64,000 bases of DNA from Mesocentrotus franciscanus. Taxonomy: Eukaryota; Echinodermata; Echinoidea; Camarodonta; Strongylocentrotidae. The stretch is taken from assembly GCA_037976565.1 (NCBI GenBank), contig CP137675.1:5900364-5964363 (forward strand), in the 5' to 3' direction. How positions within the stretch are numbered: the first letter of the stretch is position 1; the number at the start of each line of letters is the position of its first letter. The notes under the pieces are model-generated. The model made no database searches. It was not told the origin of the DNA and saw only the letters and a list, made by a program, of their open reading frames with translations. A program made the position numbers and the translations under genes. This document shows, piece after piece, positions 33,037-46,490 of this stretch.

Positions 33037-33974
33037 CTTTTTCCTTCTAGCTCTCACTGTTACCCTCTGCTTCCCCTCTTTATTCATAACTAATACATTA
33101 GGTATCGCAGTGGAATATTAACTCGCACACAATCGCAATATACATCGGACCGCTAACTTTTTTAGGCATTTCAAGTTATAGCTATTTATTCCTTGAGGTA
33201 AACGTTACCATACGAGATCCATTGAGAACAAATCATTATGGTTCTAAATTCGGTGGTATAACGTTATCCAGGTCGAAGACCCTCCCTATTCACGACTGAA
33301 TTATCATGAAATTCAATAATGGGTTTCCTTGTGATAAAACGTCATAAGGGTTGAGACGAAATTGAGATATTTTCACTGGACAGGTCGCAGACAGTTTGGA
33401 CGATTTCTTCTCTCCGAATCTGTCAATTCTCTTCAAGTAATAGTTTGAGGGGCGGAGAAAGAGAACGGCAGAAAATCAATCGCAAATGGAAATCAATGTC
33501 AGTCTCGTTTGGCGCGATTTCTTGGCTGGGTCGGGTCTCAAAATTGGGCGTTGAGTTTCACTCAATTAGAGGTAATGATTTCATGACGGTGTCAATCTTA
33601 CGTGCCAACGCAACCACATCCACGTTGAAAGTTCATTTCTTCTTTAAGAAAAGAAGGTGGTTCCGCGACTTGTTCAAAAATTGAATATTCAATATCGAAT
33701 GCTTTCCAGGAAAATATGGAAATATGGAAATCATATCTAAAGTTCCGAGCTTCCATTAAAGTAGGGATTGAATGTAGTATAGCCCGTACCCATTCATCGG
33801 ATTTGGCGTTGTTTCCTTTTTCTAACAAACAGGGATGCAAATATAAGATATGACATGTGTTTCTACTTTTTATGATAAGGTTTTCTTAATGGTTTTACAG
33901 GAACATATAGGGAAATGTACACGATCTGCATTATGCCTTAAAAACACAGTTTCAATGGTTATATAAAATTATAT
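33036..33974. other. Non-coding stretch
   Basis: No gene recognised. Confidence 0.4.
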
Positions 33975-34120
33975 TTTGATTTGATTTGTTTTATTGTCCA
34001 GATAAATGGAAATTCTTTTTTTCACATGGTTACAAAGTATGTATATTTAAATTTAAAATGAAATCAAGAAATGTCATATTGTACATTTGAACGTCTGGAT
34101 AAAGCAACCTAATAACTTTT
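33975..34120 (-). mobile_element. LINE-like 3' tail
   Basis: Read on the minus strand, a short untranslated region ends in CTGGACAATAAAACAAATCA, that is AATAAA followed by an (AAATC)-type tail. Body not recognisable. Confidence 0.45.
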
Positions 34121-34824
34121 GCCGTCATTCCCCAAGCCCATGTCAAAAATTAAAAAAAAAAACGATGAAAAAAAAAAAAATAGTTTTCCAAGCCACACGT
34201 TGGATTATCATGTATTGTTTGAAACGTAAACTTCTCAACGGTAATCGATGAATAGCATTGATCGCATTGTTATGTGATGATTTGTACATGTCTGCATGAT
34301 AACATTATATCAATGGAGTTCCCACACGTCATGCTTTCCACGATGGTACAAGCATCCTTCAGAGTAGAAATGGTTTATGGCAAAAATGATTGAAAGCTGT
34401 TGACAAGAGAGATCCAGCCATCGGGTTGTACGATGGTGATCAATTCATTGCACTCGTTTCGTCGATCTACAATCACTGTCTATCATTGGGATGCGATTGT
34501 GCGTGAAATCACACTACTGTAGAACCAGCGAAAATGTCAAGTGAGACCTTATTTAGCGATGGACATAATGGGCATAGATGAGAAACTGAGAAACACAAAA
34601 CGAAGGCACTATTCAATATTCGAATACTATATTTCCATTTATGAAAGAGAAAGAGGGAGAGAGAGTTCTTGCAGGCAAGGATCAACTTGGGGTTCAAGTT
34701 GTTTGGTTAGTCCCGGAACTTAGTGAGCTAAAGTCGGCTCATGCAAAAACTCTGGGGTGTTAAAACATTCTGCTATTTTTATGCTGTCAAAGTTGTTACG
34801 ACACCCCCTCCCCCAGCATTAAAT
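34121..34824. other. Non-coding stretch
   Basis: Poly-A runs near 34151 and 34169; no gene recognised. Confidence 0.4.
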
Positions 34825-35100
34825 GTTCAAGTTCAAGTTCAAGTTTATTTTTTCCACATCTCATTTTAAAAACAGCAAGTACATATTACAACATAGCAAA
34901 TTACACAGTGAAGGACAAAATACACTTAGTAAATTTACATAAAGTACATGGTTATACATAAATTGGGACGATAACTTACATAAAAAAACGTTTCAACAAA
35001 CGCACACACCAAAAAAAAAACCATATCAAAACAACATAATATGTGGATGTGGGGGAATCAGCAAAGGCTGAAAAGCCTATCAGTGGCCAATTCCCAATTA
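34825..35100 (-). mobile_element. LINE-like 3' tail ending in (GAACTT)n
   Basis: The plus strand opens with TTCAAG repeated three to four times then TTTATTTTTTCCACATC. On the minus strand this is an untranslated region, AATAAA, then (CTTGAA)n. Such microsatellite-tailed 3' ends are usual for CR1/L2/Rex-type LINEs (family knowledge). Confidence 0.6.
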
Positions 35101-35103
35101 TTA

Positions 35104-35107
<4 letters not shown>

Positions 35108-35134
<27 letters not shown>
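35108..35134. repeat. (TA)n microsatellite
   Basis: About 13 TA units. Confidence 0.9.
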
Positions 35135-38100
35135 CAATGTAGTCTAGCGTCTTCAAATTTTTTCGCCGTCTCCGAACGACAGCCGTTTTCCATGGGCGTC
35201 ATGAAAGATAACGTTTGGTAAAAAATAATAATATCGACCATATAGTCGATAATATTTACAGATGTACTATTAGCCTGGTCATCGGAATCCGGCTTGCCCT
35301 CACAAAATGTATGCACATTCTCCATTCCCTTGGGGGCATTCCAACCCGGCTCCATTTTACAGACGCTTACAATGCTGAAAAAAACTACAATGACTTTCGC
35401 ATCTTGCCCTGTAATACGGAACTATTTAAACTAAACCGTTTCAAGGAAAGGTGGATAGATCAGAAGTCAATCATTTCATTCGCCATGATAGCTCGGTTAT
35501 TTGAGAGATAATTTACTGACTCACCACGGGCTGTAACACTTGTTTGTTTTTGGCCAGTCTGACGATGACTTAAGTAGTTTAGTACATTACTCTTCTCATG
35601 TTGGCACGATATCAATCTGATTAGTAAGGGAATACGTGCATTAGATATTTATTGAACCGAATGCTTACAGCCAATCGCAATCGGATCAAAAAGGAAATGA
35701 TAGAAATGTATGAAAATGTTCTTCGTGGCTTAGGGTGAGTTCCAGCCATTGGAGAGACAAGAGCGTCTCGAGAGCAGGGACACCGATCTTACTAAAGTGG
35801 TTTAAAGAGAACAAAGCCATCGAACGAGCGAAGGAAGCGGAAAGCACCGTCTTCTTCTCATGTTGCCTTTACCGCTCCATTTCTTGATCTTCTTCTTACA
35901 TTTTCTCATTTTCAACAATACGATGGGGGAGGGGGAGACATGTGCCTTGATAACCTCCGCCGCTAAATATGTTTATTTAATTATTCCGTTCTCCTAAACA
36001 TGCTGATATTCCATTTCCATGATTAATTTCGTCATCACTTAGCACTTACAGATGGCCATTAATTACCTTTCTCTGATTGATCACCATGGTTACTTGTATT
36101 TATGATGGTTACAGATATGACTTCGTCGCGCTTTCTAGAAAATCCGCTTTCTCGCATGGATTTGACGGCGTAGCTTTGTTTGCAACCGAGCGGAACTCTC
36201 AAAAGCAAAGTAGATTTGCAAGAAATCAATTTTGAAAAGGTAACATGGTCGAGTGACCGCAAAATTACAGAATTGAAATGTCAAATGTTATGTTCCTGCT
36301 CAATACAGTTGATCATCAGTCCTGACATTTGGTCGCTTTTAACTATACAATGCATAGCTGGTGGTATACAGCCATTATCTGAGCCCAAAATCATGCAGAT
36401 GGTACAAAAACACCTCTCAATTCAGCCAATTGAAGTGAAAAACATTCAATGTTCTTCTCCAAAGCCCTATAGGTACAGTTATGCACCCCCGTGGCTATAA
36501 TGACATCCTACCGGCTTACGGAGCAGATGTGCATATTCCTTTATCATGTTTAATGTATGTGCAATGGGAGGGAACAGGAGAGGGTCATTGACAGGAACCC
36601 TTAGCTTGTTTGTCTTCTTCTTTTCACGCTCCCCTTGAACTTGTGAATTTAAGGTGACCAGCGAAAAGAATGATTTTCTGATATTCAAGCAAGCAAAATG
36701 AATAATTGAATAAATATTTTTCGCTTTTACGCCGAACCCTGTACCATTTAAGATTAAAACAAAATTCATTCCGCTTTTGTTTCTTCTAGTTTTTATATAT
36801 TTTTTTAATGCTGGTCCTAAATTTTAAAGGAGGGGGGGCGTCTACACTCCTGTTGTTTCATCACTATTGAAGTCGTAATTCATACTCGCCATGGGATTGA
36901 TTTGAGTATTTAAAAAAATCCAGATTAACAAGCTGCTCGCAATGATATATTTATTATTTTAGTAGACTTATTTTTGCATCACCGTTTTGTAATACCGGTA
37001 ACTGTTTTGCCCCTGTTCTTAACAGGTCGGTCAATATGCCTCAAGCAACGCTTCTACGAAAACCTAAGTATTTTCCATATGTTGCACTTGTGGAGATTAA
37101 AACTTAATCTAACCATCTATCAGTGTTCTTTAATATTCATCAATCATTTACCAGTCTTGGGAAATCAGTTTTCTTGATGCGTAGTTGTGCTTACTTTCTG
37201 GACCTAACATGGTGATTATCAATATTGACATTAGGCGTTTTCTTCACTGATGTCATAATAATTGCATAAAAATAACCTATTTTTTCAGCTTCAAACTTGG
37301 ATAATTGTAAGACTTCGACAGTTCTACATGTATCAAATGTAGGCTATTAAAGAGGCTTGTCTGTGTGTTTGTTTTGTTTTGTTTTGTTTTACTTTCGAAT
37401 TCCTGGTTTTAGTTCGAAATATCCTGAATCACCCAAACTTCTGTCGGCCCGTAAACATGTAAGTACTGATTATTAAATAATGTTTGATAAATGTTCGTGT
37501 TTGTCTGTGACACCAAGACAGTTGTATGCTAGCAGGCCCGCAACCAATTAGCTTTAAACGTAGCCTAACTATGTCAGTCTCTGGCTTTGGAACAGCTACA
37601 GAGAGTATAGGGCAATCAAATCCTTGTAATAAGTCCATCTGTATGAAAGCAGAACAAGAAAGTTAAGAATGAGATAAAATATGAGATCACTAGTTCTATG
37701 CGAATCTCAAATTGGCAGTTTATGCTGTTGATTGTGACGTATTCGCGGATAACTCTCCCGTGTGTCGTGTACAGCACTGTGTTTCTCCCAAGTGCCTTCT
37801 CCCTCGGGGCTCTACTCAAAATATGTTATGGATAACTTACTATTATAGGTCTTACATAGGGAAAGACCCCTGAGTCATACATTACAAAAACAAAAAATTT
37901 AGTAAGTATGTGTGTTGGAACAAATGGGAATTCAAAGCTGTCCGCCACTCCATCACAGAGACATAACCGATTCAGTCAATATGACGAGCCCATTCATATA
38001 GTGATTGTAACATTCAAAACTTCAGCAGTCTACTCCTGTGATATTTCTGCTTTTATCTAGAATAGTTTGCTATCAAGATACTCCGAAACAAATGGACTAC

Positions 38101-38440
38101 ATATTTTCTGAACTCGTAGCGTTTTCATCCAGTCGTCTTTAATATACTTCATAATCTTTATCTTGAACTGATGTGACATCATGATCCTCTAAACGGGAAG
38201 CAGGGGGCTTCTCTTGGAAGCTGGAATTTGATATCTGATTAATATTAGCCACATGGCATAGGCTTTACGATTCTCTCTGCGCAATGCCTACTGCAAGTGG
38301 CATAGCAAGAGAGTCCAGCCATTAAGGGGGCACTGGTGTGTGTGTGTGTGGGGGCACCGATACAGATGATGAAGAGCTAGAGAACAGGACGAGCGAGTGA
38401 GGGAAGGTTTGAAAGGGGGTCGAGCTATCCTCCTCTCACG
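35135..38440. other. Non-coding stretch
   Basis: About 3.3 kb without a recognisable gene or RNA. It holds a G-rich run near 36829-36839 beside CGTCTACACTCCTG (possible transposon end, not supported further), (GTTTT)n near 37370-37388 and a short TG tract at 38336-38351. Open frames up to about 106 codons have no recognised family. Confidence 0.35.
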
Positions 38441-39762
38441 TTGACTTCCCCTCCTTTTTTTCTCTCTCTTTCTCTCCTTTCCCTTTCTTTTTCTTCTTCA
38501 TGTCGGCATTCTATTGGGGGTAGGCAGCAAGTGTCCCCGACCCTGCCCCTGTATCTACGCCACGACGCATTAATGAAGGATATTATATCGACCAACTGCT
38601 TTCCGACAACTGATAACATAGAATGTCAATAGATAAAGGATCATACAGAACCAAAACGCGTAATTATTCATTTAGTCATTATAGCTTTATGTCTTTTTAT
38701 GAGATTATCATATGTCATAATTTAGTCCAGACGGATTATATAGTATTATCGTATGAAATGAGGGGAAGAATCGGCCATCCTCTATTTTTTTTCTTTTTAT
38801 ACTCGAACGTTGGTTTACACGCTGTCAAGAATTATGGAGTTCCGCAGTTTACAAAATTTTGCCCGTTTCCCACATAGCACCGCCTTCCAATCAATGAAGA
38901 ATATGAATGCACCTCTGATGGTATTACGTTGTGAGTTGGTAATGGTCATTTTTGTTTGTTCTTTTGAAACGGTTCTTGACTGAACTGTCCTTACTTTTAC
39001 TATTTCGAAACGATGTTAATGTCTGTTTCACTATGCTGCCTCATTTCTTATTCGGTCAAACAATTGTGTTGTAGGAACTAAGTTGTTCTTTTTATCATCA
39101 TTTCAAAGTAAAAAGAAAGAAAAACATATCATGGGTTCTTCGATTTAACTGGTAAATATCCCTCATGGACATTTCCTTTGATAAATTTGCAGGTGTCTCG
39201 TTCCTATTTTTGACTTGTTTATCCAATATGAAACCTCGTGGAAAAGGAAGGAAAAGAGTGCGCCATTTTATATTATATGCGCTTACCGATGAAAAGAAGA
39301 TACCGATTTCTTCCCCCAGCCATTAAACGCCTTTAGGAAGTGACATATTTTCAGACAGTGGGTGACATTTAACTTGCTTTGATCATGGAGCTAGTGTTCT
39401 AGCTCCATGCTTTGATCTAGTTTTTTCCAGTAACGAACTAAAAAACAACACATCACCTTCATGTGCGAACCGTATTTTTCATCCTACTTGTACATGTAAC
39501 CGCAAAGAGGCTCCGTCAAGATTGAAACTGGATTTAATCAATTCCCCTCCACTTCCTCAATTAATCATTAGGAAGATATTGTCTTGGAATCACTGAGCAA
39601 GAAGTTGTAACACATTGTAAGGTAGAGTCATCAGATGCAAATGAATATATAATATAATAACACGATGGCCCCGTTTTTAGTTTCTTCAAAATGTTTCCCC
39701 TATCGGGGCATGTCGGCATCTGCTTTTGAAGTTTCCCGTTAATTACGTTTTTCACTGAGAGC
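38441..39762. other. Non-coding stretch with a small hairpin
   Basis: Pyrimidine tract at 38443-38500, then nothing recognised except the 26-bp hairpin at 39384-39409. Confidence 0.4.
39384..39409. repeat. Perfect 11-bp hairpin within a short direct repeat
   Basis: CATGGAGCTAG-tgtt-CTAGCTCCATG, flanked on both sides by GCTTTGATC (about 39376 and 39408). Confidence 0.8.
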
Positions 39763-39905
39763 AATAGGGACTTTTAGATTTCACACGACGAGAACGTGGA
39801 CTGCCACGGTGACATCCTTTTAAGGTAATGTGAAGTCCTTTAAAGGCACTACCGGGCACGGGCCAGTACCTTGAAAGAATGGCACACGTGGCAGTCCACG
39901 TTTTA
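39763..39905. mobile_element. Palindromic MITE, family H2, copy 2 (right end lost)
   Basis: Opens AATAGGGACTTTTAGATTT and contains GAGAACGTGGACTGCCACG with the reverse complement CGTGGCAGTCCACGTT near 39886-39903. Same family as 13934-14127, but the right arm stops about 25 bp short. Confidence 0.8.
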
Positions 39906-40260
39906 TCACCTGAAACTGTACGCTTTTACACAGTAATGTTTATACGCCCTGGTGGAAGATATAGCTCTCTTTCAAGGATGTTATTGTTTGTTTGGCTTTT
40001 ACTGCGCGTTTCATTCACGTTTGAATATTCATGCGTCTCACATGTCTGATTGATTCAATTATTCTATGTTCTGACTCATGAAGACAAACGAAAACATAGT
40101 GACGTAATTAAAAGCACACCAGTGGGGCATCTACAACATTTTGAAATGAATAATTAAAAAATCAGTCTTTTGATTTCATCTGTTCGGGAATCTTGTGACA
40201 ACGCCAAAGTAACATTTGCCTTTGGATGTGAAATTATCTTCTTCCATTGCACAAGTTGAA
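39906..40260. other. Non-coding stretch
   Basis: Nothing recognised. Confidence 0.4.
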
Positions 40261-40425
40261 TTGTGCATAATAACGATGATGATAATGATGACGATGACGA
40301 TAATGTGATGGTGATGATGATAATAACGACGACGACGGCGACGATGATGGTGACAATAATGATAGCGGTGGTGGTGGTGGTGGTGGTGGTGGTGGTGGTG
40401 GTGGTGGTGGTGGCGGCGGTGGAAA
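40261..40425. repeat. GAT / GAC / GGT trinucleotide tract
   Basis: GATGATGAT and GACGACGAC runs followed by about 15 GGT units (40369-40414). The 70-codon frame (Asp-rich then poly-Val) is repeat translation. Confidence 0.9.
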
Positions 40426-40774
40426 TATCGTACTACCCCATGAAAAATACCCTCATGCTAGAAAAACATCGTTAAGGACCAACACAAACAAACAAACAAA
40501 CAAATGACCAAGCAAAGGCATACTTACTTACATACAGATTGATGGATGAATTAATATATAAATAATAAACCAACAAGTCGAGAGAGCGAGAGACAGAGGG
40601 AAAGAGGGGGGAGAAAGAGAGAAATAGCTCTATTGGATTTGGTTTCAAAACAGTATCATCATTAATAATACTATAATAACATGTTTATTTCATGTTAGAA
40701 CGTTAATTCCACCTAATATGAGAGCGACATTGTTATTTTTGTGTTTATTTAATGACACTGTATCTAAACGGCAG
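40426..40774. other. Non-coding stretch
   Basis: Short (CAAA)n and (GA)n runs only. Confidence 0.4.
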
Positions 40775-40778
40775 TTAA

Positions 40779-41168
40779 AGAGAAAGACCAGTTCTGGTCA
40801 TGCGATTGCATTGTGAAAGAAACGTTGTGGAATCTATCAGAAAAGGTTGATCATCTAGTATTGATATGTACTGCAAGGTTCTGGAATCATCAAAATGATA
40901 AGAAATTTTGCCCAGTCTTGGTAAAGTTACAAGCACTGTACACAGAAAGATGTATATGGGACTACGCGACCACGTGCGCGATATCTATTTGGTCCCAATA
41001 GATATAATAATTTACCAAATATATCAATTAGTAGGTGGTTTCCCGACTTTCCCGGCAAAATTTGTATCATCACGTATTAGTCAAAACATATTCTTTCACA
41101 TGATTGGTAATGAGAGCTTCCATTTCATTTTTTTGAGAGAGGGGCGTTTCCAAAACTGGTCTTTACCT
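40779..41168. mobile_element. TTAA-flanked MITE, family T2 (390 bp)
   Basis: Ends AGAGAAAGACCAGTTCTGG and CCAAAACTGGTCTTTACCT (inverted, three mismatches), flanked by TTAA at 40775-40778 and 41169-41172. Different sequence from the T1 family. The frame at 40908-41261 is not a transposase. Confidence 0.8.
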
Positions 41169-42170
41169 TTAAGCCATAAAAAAAGAAAGAAACAAGATAA
41201 AAACAAAGAACGAACGAAAGAAAGAACTCAACAAACAAATAGCAGACCATTACCTACATAATTCCTTTAAAAAGCAATATGGGCGGAGTTAGATGCAATG
41301 CATTCATCTTTATAAACTTTCACTCAGGTCTTTCCGTTCTGATGAGCAGATGTCATCTTTCATTCTGTGTGTGCCGTGCTAGTAATGCTAGTTCATATCC
41401 TTTCTGAAATATTTTGGAAGACAGTTTGGACTTTGCCTTTTCTTTTTCTTATTCTTCTGAATCTCCTCCAAAGCAAGTGTGTCATTTGATTTGGAGAGCC
41501 AGAAGGCACTTGATTCTTTGAATTACCACTGATTAGATTTACCGTTAAACTGACAGCTAAGGTCTACTGAGCTTATATAATTAAATGGCAGGTAGAAGTC
41601 GTTTAGTTACCATCGCAACCGATAACCATAGAGACAGACGTACAACTCACGAGCTCACCTCATATGCTGTCGTTCAGGTTTCTTTTTTTATGGCAATTTT
41701 TTTTAATATATACATGTAAGATACAGTTATGAATTATTACCATGATAACCTTGCAAACCTGATATAATAATTTATTTCGTCATGTGTTAAATTTACGTCA
41801 AATTTATTTTACGTATTTATCAGAATTGTAGATAATATAGTCCTGTATACGCACACGCACACAAAACACACACGCTTGCCCACGTATACAAACACATGCC
41901 ATTGATAAAAAATGCGACATGATTAACCTTTTACTAAACGAAGTTGGAAAGCGACTGCTGATCCCAACAAGGGGAAGGAATCGGATGTTATTAAGTGTGA
42001 CCATGGATTAACATTTCACATGATTGACCTCTTTGAGTTCAAATATCACGAAGGTGTTAAGAGCTCTCAAATCGCAAGAGCTGAAATGAATATATCCTAT
42101 AGAGATACCCGAGAAAACCTCAAATGAACAAAGAACTTAGGGTAGGAAAGGGAACAGAAAAAGTGACACG
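41169..42170. other. Non-coding stretch
   Basis: An A-rich tract (41180-41240) and a CA-like run near 41850. No gene recognised. Confidence 0.4.
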
Positions 42171-42500
42171 AGACGAAAATCAGAGAGGAGAGAGGGAAAA
42201 GGGGTAAAACATTTTGAGAGGGGTGAAAGGAGAAAGGGGAAAATGAAAAAGAGAGGGAAAGCAACATAAATAAAAGATAAATAAAGAGATAGTTAGAGAT
42301 AGAGAGATAGAGAGAGGGGGGAGAGAGAAAGAAAGACACACAGATTAAAAACAGGGAGACTAAATAGGAAGAGGAAACCTAGTGTGTGTATGACAGAGAG
42401 GGAGAGAGACATAGAGAGAGACAGAGACAGAGAGAGAGAGGGAGGGAGGCAGAGTGATAGGTAAGGGGGCACAACAGAAAAAAAGAAAAAAGAAAAAAGA
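42171..42500. repeat. (GA)n purine tract
   Basis: AGAGAG blocks interrupted by AAA and GGG runs, densest at 42285-42450. Confidence 0.85.
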
Positions 42501-42960
42501 AAATCATTAGCCACAGTAGGTCTACAATAATGCTCATTGATGATCATCAACTTATGATCTACCATTGAGTTATAGTTAGCATTTCAGGCGAATGCCCGCC
42601 CTGCTATATTACCAATACATTTCACAGTCTATACCATTGGCGCCAATATAATTCTTTTTAGACATATTCTTTATGGAACCACTTTAGAAATGTCATTTCT
42701 ATTGTAATTAATATATTTGAGCAGGATAATCATGCGGTGATTGGTAGTAATTCTATAAAACAGTGATAGTTGACGGAGGATGTTAATATCAATTCATATC
42801 AAAGTAAATGGAATGGCATTTGCACTTTGAAAAATGATATAATGGTTATGTTTGCCTAGTCTATATGCAGAATTGGGAAATTGCATTAGAATCTTTTAAT
42901 TTCCAAAAAGCCTTGCTACTGTAGTAGATTTGAAATAAAGACAAGTAACAAAACTATTCA
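42501..42960. other. Non-coding stretch
   Basis: Nothing recognised. Confidence 0.4.
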
Positions 42961-42964
42961 TTAA

Positions 42965-43492
42965 AGGTACTATGTCCCATTTGCAGGCCAAAAAAAATGA
43001 GAAGGTTAAATTCACCGGCATTTGAAAGATAATACTAAGTTAGAACTTCCCTCAAAACGAAAGGGCATAAAAATGTCTTTTGTTGGAAAATAACGACCTT
43101 TAGTTGTCGAATCGACTGTAGTGATTGGAATCATTTGAGTAAATTGTCTGATAGTCAGACCCTTGTACCGAATGGTGTACGTTTTGTGCTGCGCACAGAT
43201 TCAATCAGTTTAGTTTCGGCCATTACAAGAAGTGGGTTATTGATGTAGACAAATGCTAATTTAACCTTTACAGCTCATTTTATGTATGTTATTACCAAAG
43301 TAAAATGAAGTCAATCAGTCACTTAATAGTGTCTGACAGTAAAGTCTAGACAATAAACGAATTTCCTTGCATAATTTGAATACTAGGACACTGCTAACGT
43401 TTAAATTTCACAGATAGGACATACGTGACATATTCATAATTCCTGCAAAGTTCTACATAATTTGATGTTGGCTGCAAATGGGACATATACAT
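42965..43492. mobile_element. TTAA-flanked DNA transposon, family T1, copy 2 (528 bp)
   Basis: Begins AGGTACTATGTCCCATTTGC and ends GCAAATGGGACATATACAT, with TTAA at 42961-42964 and 43493-43496. The interior is alignable over its whole length with 26507-27041 (shared words GGTTAAATTC, AGTGGGTTAT, CAGCTCATTTTATGTATG, GACACTGCTAACG). Confidence 0.9.
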
Positions 43493-43496
43493 TTAA

Positions 43497-44259
43497 CGTC
43501 ACTCTGGTTCATATAAACGAAATATAAATAAACTGAAATATGAAATTGATAATTTTGAACTTTTTAAACTATTTTTTTTAATTATCAAGGGACAGTTGTA
43601 ATACTTTTTTTTTAAATCTTCATTCTCAAGTGCAATGAGTTACTGTGGCATGTCAAAGGTGAACACCAAACCTAAACCTAAAACTACGTATACCCGTTAT
43701 TTACTCAAATACATAATCGTTTCCTTAGAAATACAAGTCTTTGAACTAGGCCTTTCCGGATTATTCGAGCACTGGATAATAATTCTCCGCTAAAATGTAT
43801 GGGATCAAATATATACCAACATTTTGGGTATATTTTGTCGATATGAGATTGAAGATATATACCTCATGTTTTGGTGGAAACAGAGAAAGTGCTGCTAATT
43901 GCCTACGGTCTTGTGGCGGTTTGTTTGAGTGAATTCAAATGATGTGAATGGATGTGACTTCTAGAAGACACGACCAACTTATGGGATACTCAGCATACAG
44001 CGTAATGAGTGACTAATGATTCTGTTCTTGGCGAAATGTAGCAAGATTAAAACAGATATTAAAATTAAAGAATAGAAAAAGAGAGAAAAATGAATAGTTA
44101 GATACAAAAACATATATGTTACATTACAAGGGTGGTCTGTAGCTTAAAGATTCCATGTCCCAAGTCCCCAATTACCATTTAGCGGTTGTGGTGTACTGAG
44201 CGTGTCAAAAATCAAAGTGACCTAAACCACCCACTTCCCACGAGCGACTGCTTCCCCCT

Positions 44260-44262
<3 letters not shown>
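43497..44262. other. Non-coding stretch
   Basis: Nothing recognised. Confidence 0.4.
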
Positions 44263-44297
<35 letters not shown>

Positions 44298-44330
44298 ATC
44301 TATCTATCTCTCTCTCTCTTACCCTTTCTC
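44263..44330. repeat. (CT)n and (CTAT)n microsatellite
   Basis: CT repeats enclosing a short TCTATCTATC run. Adjacent pyrimidine-rich sequence continues to about 44480. Confidence 0.9.
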
Positions 44331-44940
44331 ACTCCACCGCCGTTTGCCGGGTTGTCTTTCTTTTTACACCCTCCTTGTCCCTATTCCTATCCGTCCCTCT
44401 TTCTTTATCGTGGTCTTCTCCCCCCTCCCTCTGTCTGCCTACATTAATTTTACCCCTTTTCTTCTCCGTCCCCCTCTCTCCATCAGTCTGACTTTTGTAT
44501 GTACATCTCTCAGGCATGTCTGTCCTATGTCTCTAACACACATGATCTCCCGTACGTCTCTTGATGAAACTCACTCGTCTCTACCTGAACGTCGTTCAGT
44601 TCCATTTGAGGAATCCATTATGCATTGAAATGATGTATGACCCCACGTCCGTTCAACATTCAGTTTTCACAACATCTTGGCTAGAAGCATCTTTATTTAA
44701 AATGTATTCCATCTCCCCTAGCTGAAGAGGGATGTTTATAATTGTTAAAAGAAAAAAAAGACAAAACCTCTAACATATTTGCCATTAGGGTTGATCAAAC
44801 ATAAAACATGTACCGACTACTTTTCATGATTAAGGAATACGAGTGAGTGCATAGACATGCTTAAAGAAGAAATAAGGAGAAGCAATACAAAAAAAAATCT
44901 GACAAGCCCAGATAATTGCCTCATTTTTTGTTCCTATCAT
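44331..44940. other. Non-coding stretch
   Basis: Pyrimidine-rich start, then unremarkable sequence. Confidence 0.4.
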
Positions 44941-44944
44941 TTAT

Positions 44945-45056
44945 TGTTTTCTATTTCTTTGGCGTCATTCGTAAATTAGATTTGTCTATTTATTGTGTTC
45001 TATTTCTTGTTATCTATTTCTTTGGCGTCATTCGAAAATTAGATTTGTCTATGTCA
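44945..45056 (+). repeat. 64-bp tandem duplication
   Basis: TCTATTTCTTTGGCGTCATTCG followed by AAATTAGATTTGTCTAT occurs at about 44950 and 45014 with one difference. Confidence 0.8.
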
Positions 45057-46347
45057 TATGTTTTCTTTGATTTTTTTATTATTTTATAACATTTTACTTT
45101 GTTCTATGATAATTCTTTCACGTTAGATGTGTTAGGATTCGTAATTAAATTCAATATTTCCTTCTAAGTACGCTGATGACTGACAGGAGCTAAATCAACT
45201 AATATTAATAATCATTTCTGAGTGAAAAGGTCCCTATTCTATGGTTGTCAGCATTGCATGCTCTCTATTTTCAAAGTGACATTTTCATTAATGTTTTTTT
45301 TTGTGTGTTATCGTTATAATGTCACGTATCTGGAAAATAATTAACATATTAGCCTGAGTAGTGAATAGCTTATGGGAAAATTAATTTTGCGTTGCCAGAA
45401 AAGGGAAGAAGGAACCGTATTTTTGTAGGAGAAAGTTTTTTTCAGAACCAAAGTACATTGTATTGGAAGGATTATTACAGAAAAAAGTGAAATACAAAGT
45501 TGAAAGTGTTTGGGAGATCGTTTCCTTTCATTTGCTCCCTCTCAAAGAATTTCACACAACTGTTCTGAACAGATTATTTTTAGTCACTGTAACAATATGT
45601 ATATAAAGAAAAAAGCAGGATAATCAGTTTGTTTTATTCAAAAGACTAATGAGTAGGTTCTAATGAGTAAAGAACGCATGAGTTGTCGATCGAAAGTTCA
45701 TTAATATGATGGCGTTTCGGCCAAATCCAATAATTATACATGTGTATTAAATCTATAAGCAAATTGCCTGGTTTGTCCCGAAAAAAATTAAATTGAATTG
45801 CCTTTTAAAGTATGATTTCAAATAAACTTTTCTCATCGCTGGATTTAGTTAGAAGTTGTTTTTTCCATCACATATTCATGCCAGAGCAATTTTATTAAGT
45901 CTTTTGAAACATCCCCTCGCCGCCCCCCCCCCAATTTCTTTCCTCACTCTTCGTCATAGAAATAGAATCATATTTTATTAACTCCATGAAGAGTTCATAT
46001 ATGTTAAAGGACAAAAAAAGGGGAACGAACGTTTGCCAACTTCTGACAAACATAACAAGCTGCGACCATCGACAACCAATTTGCAATGGGCAAACATAGG
46101 TTGTAGGGCAGCTGCCGATCAGTTGCCGAATGTCGAACAAAAATTGTCCGAACATAAAAGATTTTCGTAAAGTAATTTGCGACCGCTCGTGGAAATATTT
46201 GCGAATGTTTGGCGGTTGCTCGGCTATTGATCGGTGTTATAAAATAACTGGTCGGAGATTAATGGCCGATGTTCTTCATAAAAAGAGAGTTGTCCCCTTG
46301 GTTTTCACAAAGCTTAACAGCCCACGCCTATTATTTCCCCTCTCTGA
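45057..46347. other. Non-coding stretch
   Basis: No gene recognised. GC-richer part at 46030-46270 repeats short words such as TTGCCGA, TTGCGA and CGGTTGCTCGG, perhaps a decayed minisatellite. Confidence 0.35.
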
Positions 46348-46490
46348 TTGAATTTTTGATTGATTGATTTTATTCACAAAGTCTCCAACATACAACAATA
46401 TAAAGACTAACAGATCAAAATTAAGTCAGCTTGAACAGGATAACTCTCCCTCGGTGGCCCTTTACCCTCACCTGACGACATAATGACGTC
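46348..46490 (-). mobile_element. LINE-like 3' tail ending in (AATC)n
   Basis: The plus strand begins TTGATTGATTGATTTTATTC. On the minus strand this is an untranslated region, GAATAAAATCAATCAATCAA. Confidence 0.5.

Noticed and set aside
36829..36862. Possible hAT-like terminus (CAGGAGTGTAGACGCCCC on the minus strand)
   Set aside because: Only one end, no duplication and no second copy in the window.
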